Assembly: GCF_017832975.1 (NCBI RefSeq)
Contig: NZ_JAFIBI010000001.1
Coordinates: 4,030,001 to 4,094,000 of the forward strand
Length of the DNA: 64,000 nucleotides
Direction of reading: 5' to 3'
DNA from: Arthrobacter sp. PvP023
Lineage (GTDB): Bacteria; Actinomycetota; Actinomycetes; Actinomycetales; Micrococcaceae
This document shows positions 59,091-64,000 of this stretch, piece after piece. The translations under genes and the position numbers were made by a program. Positions within the stretch are counted from its first letter, which is position 1. Each line of letters starts with the position of its first letter. The notes under the pieces are model-generated. The model had not been told where the DNA came from and did not search any database. It saw nothing but the letters and a program-made list of their open reading frames with translations.

Positions 59091-60749
59091 CTAGACGTCC
59101 AGGTGGGTGGGACCGAACATCTTGAGCAGGGTTTCGACGACGACGACGTTCGGTCCGTCCGCGGCGAAGCCCGCCTTCAGCGCGTCCCCCACGTTCTCCG
59201 GGGCAACCCGGACGGCCGGGACGCCGAAGGCCTCGGCGAGCTTGACGAAGTCGGGCCGGGCCAGTTCGGTAGCGGTGGCCTTGCCGAACGCACCCACCAT
59301 GTACTCGCGCAGGATGCCATAGCCGCCGTCGTCCACGATCAGCCACGTGACCGGCACGTTGTGCTGCCTGGCGGTGGCCAGTTCGGAGATGGAATACATG
59401 GCCGAACCGTCACCGGACACTGCGAGAACACGTCCCGGCTTGCCGGTCGTTTCCAGCCCCACGGCCCCGCCGATGGCGGCGGGGAAGCCGAAGCCGAGGC
59501 CGCCGGCGCCCTGGGCGGAGTGGAACTGGCCCTCGCGGGCGTCCCAGCAGCTCCAGCCCCAGTATGCGGAAATGGTCATGTCCCAGAAGGTCTGCATATC
59601 CGCGGGTACGGCCTCGCGGATGTCTGCCATGAACTTCAGTTCCTTGCCGAGATCCTGGGACTCCAGCCGGGCTTTGACCTTGGCCAGGGATTCCTTGACC
59701 AGCTCTTCCGGTGATGCACCGTGCCAGTCGGGGCTGGTTTCGACAGGCTCGACCACCAGGGCAGCGTCCAGCGCAGCGAGGGCCTGGCCGGCGTCGGCGC
59801 GGATGCCAAGGCCGGGCCGGTTGGATTCCAGGACCCGGGGTTCGGCGTCGATCTGGATGATCCGGCCTCGCGGTTCGAAGGTGAAGTAGTTGGACGTGAC
59901 CTCCCCGAGCGAGGATCCCACGACGATCAGCACGTCCGCGTCCTCGAGAAGGTCCGTCATGTACCGGTCCTCGATCCAGGACTGAAGCGAGAGTTCATGG
60001 TTCCACGGGAACGCGCCGTTGCCGCCGGGAGTGCAGATCACCGGAGCCCTGAGCTTTTCCGCGATCGAGAGAAGCGATTTCTCGGCCCGGCCGCGGCGCG
60101 TGCCGCCGCCTGCGATGATGGCCGGACGTTCCGCCGTCGACAGCCATTTCACTGCCTCGCGGACAAGCTCCACCCGTGGCGGGTTGTCCGCCGCTTCGGC
60201 GAGGGCATCCTCCACCGGCGGGACCATGATGGGATCCAGCAGCACATTCTGCGGGATCTCCAGCCAGACGGGGCCCTGCGGCGAGGAAATCGCTTCGGTC
60301 CAGGCGTCCTGGATGGCCGAGGGGATCCCGGAGGCGTGCTGGATCAGCCGCTGGCTCTTGGTGACATTCGCGGCCGAGGCCTTCTGGTCATCAAGCTGGT
60401 GCAGCATGCCCTTGCGGCGGGCACCGAGTCCGTCCAGCGGAATCTGGCTGGCCACCACCACCATGGGCACACCCGTGGCGTAGGCTTCCTGCAGCCCGGC
60501 CAGGGACGTCAGCGCGCCCGGACCGGTGGACAGGAACAGCACGCCCACCTCACCGGTGGCACGGGAGTAGCCGTCCGCGGCGAAGGCCGAGTTGTTTTCC
60601 ACCCGCGAGGACACGAAGTGCAGGTTTCCGCGGCCCATTGCATCGAACAGGCCCAGCGCGTGCTGGCCCGGAATGCCGAAGACCGTCTTCGCCCCCAGCG
60701 CTTCAAGGGTTTCGACGACGAGGTCCCCGCCGTTGCGGATGCCGGTCAC
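59091..60749 (-). CDS. Thiamine-diphosphate-dependent decarboxylase, AruI-like
   Basis: 552 residues in the acetolactate synthase/benzoylformate decarboxylase superfamily. Catalytic Glu in SRVENNSAFAADGYSRATG (about 48-66), the GPGALTSLAGLQEAYA segment and the ThDP-Mg site SGDGSAMYS with VDDGGYG about 27 residues on. Its start overlaps the ureohydrolase gene by four bases. AruI, the 2-ketoarginine decarboxylase of the arginine transaminase pathway, is the best family and context match; acetolactate synthase and sulfopyruvate-type enzymes are alternatives. Confidence 0.83.
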   Translation of the reverse strand: MTGIRNGGDLVVETLEALGAKTVFGIPGQHALGLFDAMGRGNLHFVSSRVENNSAFAADGYSRATGEVGVLFLSTGPGALTSLAGLQEAYATGVPMVVVASQIPLDGLGARRKGMLHQLDDQKASAANVTKSQRLIQHASGIPSAIQDAWTEAISSPQGPVWLEIPQNVLLDPIMVPPVEDALAEAADNPPRVELVREAVKWLSTAERPAIIAGGGTRRGRAEKSLLSIAEKLRAPVICTPGGNGAFPWNHELSLQSWIEDRYMTDLLEDADVLIVVGSSLGEVTSNYFTFEPRGRIIQIDAEPRVLESNRPGLGIRADAGQALAALDAALVVEPVETSPDWHGASPEELVKESLAKVKARLESQDLGKELKFMADIREAVPADMQTFWDMTISAYWGWSCWDAREGQFHSAQGAGGLGFGFPAAIGGAVGLETTGKPGRVLAVSGDGSAMYSISELATARQHNVPVTWLIVDDGGYGILREYMVGAFGKATATELARPDFVKLAEAFGVPAVRVAPENVGDALKAGFAADGPNVVVVETLLKMFGPTHLDV

Positions 60750-61882
60750 GGGGAGACGCCGGTTTCGACGCGCTGGGGAGTGCTCGCTGCGAAGCCTGCC
60801 TGGCGCCGTTCTTCCTGCCCGAGGGCCTGCGCGGCGTAACCGTTAGGGGCGCCGAACCTGTTGCCCTCGACGGCGGAGTCCGCCATCAGGGTGACGAGTT
60901 CGTAGGCTACGTGGCTGGCCGCGACTCCGGTGATTTCCGCGTGGTCATAGGCCGGTGCGACCTCAACGATGTCCGCACCCACGAGGTTCATGCCGCGGAA
61001 GCCGCGGATGATCTCCAGCAGTTCACGGCTGGTGATGCCGCCGGCTTCCGGCGTGCCGGTGCCCGGCGCGTGCGCCGGGTCCAGGACGTCGATGTCAACG
61101 GAGATGTACAGCGGCCTGTTGCCGATGCGGTCGCGGACCTTGGCCACGATTTCCAGGACGCCCTGGTAGTAAACATCCGCGGAGGTGACGATGCCGAAGC
61201 CGAAGCGGTGGTCGTCGTCGAGGTCTTTCTTGCCGTACAGCGGGCCGCGGGTGCCGATGTGGCTGATGGCCTCGGTGTCCAGGATGCCTTCCTCCACGGC
61301 GCGGCGGAACGGCGTGCCGTGGGTATATTCGGCGCCGAAATAGGTGTCCCAGGTGTCCAGGTGGGCATCGAAGTGCAGCATGGCCACCGGTTCGCCGGCG
61401 CGCTCGGCGGCGGCCCGCAGCAGCGGCAGCGCAATGGTGTGGTCCCCGCCGAGGGTGACCAGCTTGCTGCCGCCTGCCGTCAGGTCGAGGGCATTCTGCT
61501 GGATGGTTTCGATGGCCTCGTTGATGTTGAACGGGTTGACGGCCATGTCTCCGGCGTCCGCGACCTGGACGTTTTCGAAGGGGCTGACGTCCCACGCGGG
61601 GTTGTAGGGGCGCAGCAGCCGGCTGGCCTCGCGCACATGGTTGGCGCCGAAGCGGGCACCCGGGCGGTAGGAGACGCCGGAGTCGAAGGGCACTCCCACC
61701 ACCGTGATGTCCGCCTTGGCCACCTGATCCAGCCGGGGCAGGCGGGCGTAGGTTGCGGCCCCTGCATAGCGGGGAATACGGGATGAATCGATGGGGCCAA
61801 GGTTGCCGTTGGCCTCGATGCGCAGCTCTTCCAAAGGAACGCCTCTCCTTCGAGGATGGATCGGTTGTGTGACACCCATCAT
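60746..61882 (-). CDS. Ureohydrolase: agmatinase or guanidinobutyrase
   Basis: 378 residues from ATG 61882 (AGGAAA upstream). Manganese ligands appear in LGGDHTIAL, HFDAHLDTW and SVDIDVLDPAHAPG. This is the agmatinase/arginase family, which splits urea from guanidino compounds. A four-base overlap with the ThDP decarboxylase suggests a 4-guanidinobutyrate substrate (GbuA-type) rather than agmatine. Either would yield urea and an amine or amino acid. The sequence alone does not separate these substrates. Confidence 0.85.
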   Translation of the reverse strand: MMGVTQPIHPRRRGVPLEELRIEANGNLGPIDSSRIPRYAGAATYARLPRLDQVAKADITVVGVPFDSGVSYRPGARFGANHVREASRLLRPYNPAWDVSPFENVQVADAGDMAVNPFNINEAIETIQQNALDLTAGGSKLVTLGGDHTIALPLLRAAAERAGEPVAMLHFDAHLDTWDTYFGAEYTHGTPFRRAVEEGILDTEAISHIGTRGPLYGKKDLDDDHRFGFGIVTSADVYYQGVLEIVAKVRDRIGNRPLYISVDIDVLDPAHAPGTGTPEAGGITSRELLEIIRGFRGMNLVGADIVEVAPAYDHAEITGVAASHVAYELVTLMADSAVEGNRFGAPNGYAAQALGQEERRQAGFAASTPQRVETGVSP

Positions 61883-61945
61883 ACACTCTAGTTTCCTGTT
61901 GTGCATCAAGTGTTTACCAAACCTACCTGCTACTTACCCGCTGCT

Positions 61946-62287
61946 TTAGTCGATGGCGGAGGAGCCCCTCTCCCCCGTCCGCACCCGCACGGCGTCGGAA
62001 ACGGAAATGGTCCAGATCTTTCCATCACCGAAGCGGCCGGTGCTGGCTCCGGCTTCGATGGCCGCCATCACGCCGTCCATGGCCTCCTCCGTCACCAGCA
62101 CCTCCACCCGGACCTTCGGCAGGAGGTCCGAGCTGTATTCGGTTCCGCGGTAGACCTCCACATGGCCGCGCTGCTGCCCATAGCCGCTTGCCGGACTCAC
62201 CGTCATGCCGTTGACCCCGAACCCCTCAAGGGCGGCTCTGACCGTCTCAATCTTTTCCGGCCGGACGATGGCCGTGATGAGTTTCAT
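61946..62287 (-). CDS. glnK: PII nitrogen regulatory protein
   Basis: 113 residues, the full family length. Tyr51 in the T-loop YRGTEYSS is the residue modified (adenylylated in actinobacteria) in response to nitrogen. ATP-binding elements GDGKIW and VRTGERG are present. It overlaps amtB by four bases, the conserved amtB-glnK order, so it controls the ammonium channel by binding to it. Confidence 0.95.
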   Translation of the reverse strand: MKLITAIVRPEKIETVRAALEGFGVNGMTVSPASGYGQQRGHVEVYRGTEYSSDLLPKVRVEVLVTEEAMDGVMAAIEAGASTGRFGDGKIWTISVSDAVRVRTGERGSSAID

Positions 62288-63708
62288 GTCCGCACCCTGC
62301 CCCGTTCATGCTGGCTCTGCTCGGTGCCGGCCGCGACAGTCTCCGCTCCAGGATCGGCCGCTTCTGCCGCAACGGACTTGCCGTGCTGTTCGCCGGGATG
62401 AAAGGCCCCGCCCACCATGAGCAGCTCGTAGGCGGTTTCGGCATGCTCGGTGACGTCGATGCCGGAGCGTTCGTTGGCTTCGGACACCCGCATGCCCATC
62501 GTCTTGTGGATGGCGTATCCGATCAGGGTGGTCATAATGGCGCTCCAGGCTGTGACGATCAGCGCCGTGAGGACCTGCGGCCAGAACTGCGTCAGGCCCC
62601 CGCCGTAGAAGAGCCCGCCCTCGGTCTTGGCGGACGGCACGGCGAAGAATCCCAGCGAGAGGGTGCCCCACAGTCCGCCAACGAAGTGCACTGCCACCAC
62701 GTCAAGGGAGTCGTCGAGGCCGATCCGGAACTTGAGGCCCACTGCGAGGGCGCAAACCGCACCGGCCACGGCCCCGATCAGGATGGCACCGACAGGATCG
62801 ACGAAACCGCAGGCCGGAGTGACCGCAACCAGGCCCGCCACGGCCCCCGAGGCGGCACCGAGCGATGTAGCGTGACCGTCCCGGAGACGCTCGATGAGCA
62901 GCCAGCCCAGCAGGGCCGCGCTGGTGGCCAGCAGGGTGTTGGTCCAGGCCAGCCCTGCAATGGCATCGGCGGCGAGCTCAGAGCCGGCATTGAAGCCGAA
63001 CCAGCCGAACCACAGAAGCCCTGCGCCGAGCATCACGAACGGCAGGTTGTGCGGGCGGATATTGGGGTCCTTCATGAAGCCCAGGCGTTTCCCGAGCACG
63101 ACGGCGAGCATCAACCCCGCGATGCCCGCGTTCATGTGCACTACGGTTCCGCCGGCGAAGTCGAGTGCGGAGATCTTGCTGCCCACGATGCCCGTGGCGC
63201 CGAAGAGTCCGCCACCCCACACCCAGTGCGCGATCGGGGCGTAGACGAGGGTCACCCACAAAGCGGCGAAAAGCAGCCACGGTCCGAACCTGACCCGCTC
63301 GGCCACGGCACCGCTGATCAGCGCGACAGTGATGATGGCGAACGTGGCCTGGAACCCGATGAAGACCATGTCCGGGAGCCCGGGCGCCTTGCCGCCGATG
63401 CTGCTGGTCAGTCCGCTCAGCCCGGGGTTGGCGAACGGATCCCCGACGAGCCCGGCCATGGTGTCGGGTCCGAAGGCCAGCCCGTAGCCCCACAGCGCCC
63501 AGACGACGGCAACAACACCCATGGCGCCGAAGCTCATCATCATGATGTTCAGGACGGATTTCATCCGCACGAGGCCCCCGTAGAAGAATGCCAGGCCGGG
63601 CGTCATCAGCAGGACCAGGGCGGAAGCCGCCAGCATCCAGGCCGTGGCGCCGGGATCGAGCGCCGTGGGATCCACTGCCATTCCCACATTGAGTAGAGAG
63701 ATGTTCAT
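62284..63708 (-). CDS. amtB: Ammonium transporter
   Basis: 474 residues from ATG 63708 with AAGGAAGG upstream. Eleven membrane helices are expected; the conserved pore His pair sits in IAHWVWGG and AVHFVGGLWGT. The C-terminal tail is long and Ala/Glu-rich (about 440-474). It imports ammonium or ammonia and is regulated by GlnK. First gene of a probable amtB-glnK operon, with possible read-through to the ureohydrolase gene. Confidence 0.96.
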   Translation of the reverse strand: MNISLLNVGMAVDPTALDPGATAWMLAASALVLLMTPGLAFFYGGLVRMKSVLNIMMMSFGAMGVVAVVWALWGYGLAFGPDTMAGLVGDPFANPGLSGLTSSIGGKAPGLPDMVFIGFQATFAIITVALISGAVAERVRFGPWLLFAALWVTLVYAPIAHWVWGGGLFGATGIVGSKISALDFAGGTVVHMNAGIAGLMLAVVLGKRLGFMKDPNIRPHNLPFVMLGAGLLWFGWFGFNAGSELAADAIAGLAWTNTLLATSAALLGWLLIERLRDGHATSLGAASGAVAGLVAVTPACGFVDPVGAILIGAVAGAVCALAVGLKFRIGLDDSLDVVAVHFVGGLWGTLSLGFFAVPSAKTEGGLFYGGGLTQFWPQVLTALIVTAWSAIMTTLIGYAIHKTMGMRVSEANERSGIDVTEHAETAYELLMVGGAFHPGEQHGKSVAAEAADPGAETVAAGTEQSQHERGRVRT

Positions 63709-63805
63709 TTTGGGAGCCTTCCTTAAGAAGAAGTGGCGCTCCTGGGCGCCGACTAAGGCGAGACCATTCAAAACAATGAGACAAGCGGATCGTTCCCCGA
63801 ATCCG

Positions 63806-63811
63806 ACGCTA
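63806..63811 (-). promoter_or_regulatory. Candidate -10 box of amtB
   Basis: TAGCGT on the minus strand, about 98 bases before the amtB start. No good -35 box, as expected for an activator-dependent promoter. Confidence 0.4.
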
Positions 63812-63896
63812 CAACGGCAGTGTTTCCGCCATGGCCGAGATGTTTTTCGGGGAGGTTAAACAGCGGCTCCGGGCATGAATCCTGCGTTTCCGGCAG

Positions 63897-63912
63897 GTTT
63901 CCGTTATGTGAC
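63897..63912 (-). promoter_or_regulatory. GlnR-like box upstream of amtB
   Basis: GTCAC, six bases, GAAAC read on the minus strand fits the GlnR half-box GTNAC-N6-GAAAC exactly, with another GAAAC six bases on. Consistent with nitrogen-starvation control; it is about 85 bases upstream of the -10 box. Confidence 0.5.
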
Positions 63913-63928
63913 GTACACTTCACCACGG

Positions 63929-63944
63929 CGTGACCGCGATCACA
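63929..63944. promoter_or_regulatory. CRP/GlxR-like site upstream of amtB
   Basis: CGTGA, six bases, TCACA matches TGTGA-N6-TCACA at 9 of 10 positions. It lies 16 bases from the GlnR-like box, suggesting joint carbon and nitrogen control. Confidence 0.5.
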
Positions 63945-64000
63945 GGGGCCGTAAAGGTTTCGTTAAAGCCGGCATCCCCCGCGCTTTCCCGGGCCTACGC

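Overview
The window is high-GC actinobacterial chromosome, most likely Micrococcaceae of the Arthrobacter/Pseudarthrobacter type. Supporting signs are a secreted Rpf-LysM protein, a DUF222-HNH nuclease, a DUF6318 lipoprotein, bioB followed by a BsaP-type cysteine protein, a sortase with its own wall-anchored substrate, and several -10 boxes (TANNNT) placed 6-7 bases before a start codon, which suggests leaderless mRNAs. I see no rRNA, tRNA, CRISPR array, insertion sequence or prophage. Genus placement is inferred from gene content only.

Layout. 0-9.9 kb: end of a UvrA-type ABC ATPase, Rpf-LysM protein, housekeeping enzymes and conserved unknowns, DUF222-HNH nuclease, cupin. 9.9-20.1 kb: gamma-glutamyltransferase, Tex, a 98-residue orphan, a membrane protein, overlapping nucleoside deaminase and SOUL genes, and a 1,226-residue TM0106-type nuclease-helicase. 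20.2-28.7 kb: a complete-looking C4 sugar-alcohol (erythritol/threitol-type) catabolic operon on the minus strand. It holds a xylose-isomerase-like protein, a DhaK-DhaL-type kinase, RpiB-like isomerase, 3-hydroxyacyl-CoA-dehydrogenase-like enzyme, SDR, a 43-residue membrane microprotein, an MFS permease and a TIM-like isomerase. A GntR/FCD regulator follows, and the same palindrome (TCCTATAGG) lies before the regulator and before the operon. 28.9-34.5 kb: old yellow enzyme, zinc alcohol dehydrogenase and an FAD monooxygenase with an extra N-terminal domain, opposite a GAF-domain regulator.

34.5-45 kb: an AT-richer lipoprotein/PKD-protein pair, bioB-bsaP, PPOX protein, Vsr, GH26-like secreted protein, an Hpt-like protein lacking its histidine, XRE regulator with methionine aminopeptidase, a divergent two-component system, and TetR with a perfect operator. 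45-50.2 kb: McrBC modification-dependent restriction, PspC protein, small membrane protein, thioesterase. 50.2-58.9 kb: heterodimeric ABC exporter with one degenerate ATP site, sortase and substrate, DHA2-type drug efflux pump and MarR regulator. 59-64 kb: a ThDP decarboxylase/ureohydrolase pair, probably the 2-ketoarginine to 4-guanidinobutyrate branch of arginine degradation, downstream of glnK and amtB. The amtB promoter region carries GlnR-like and CRP-like sites.

How the genes work together. The clearest functional units are the C4-polyol operon, the amtB-glnK plus arginine/guanidino nitrogen module, the McrBC pair, the sortase/substrate pair, the MarR-efflux pair and the bioB-bsaP pair. 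Pathway assignments come from family membership and gene order and have not been tested.
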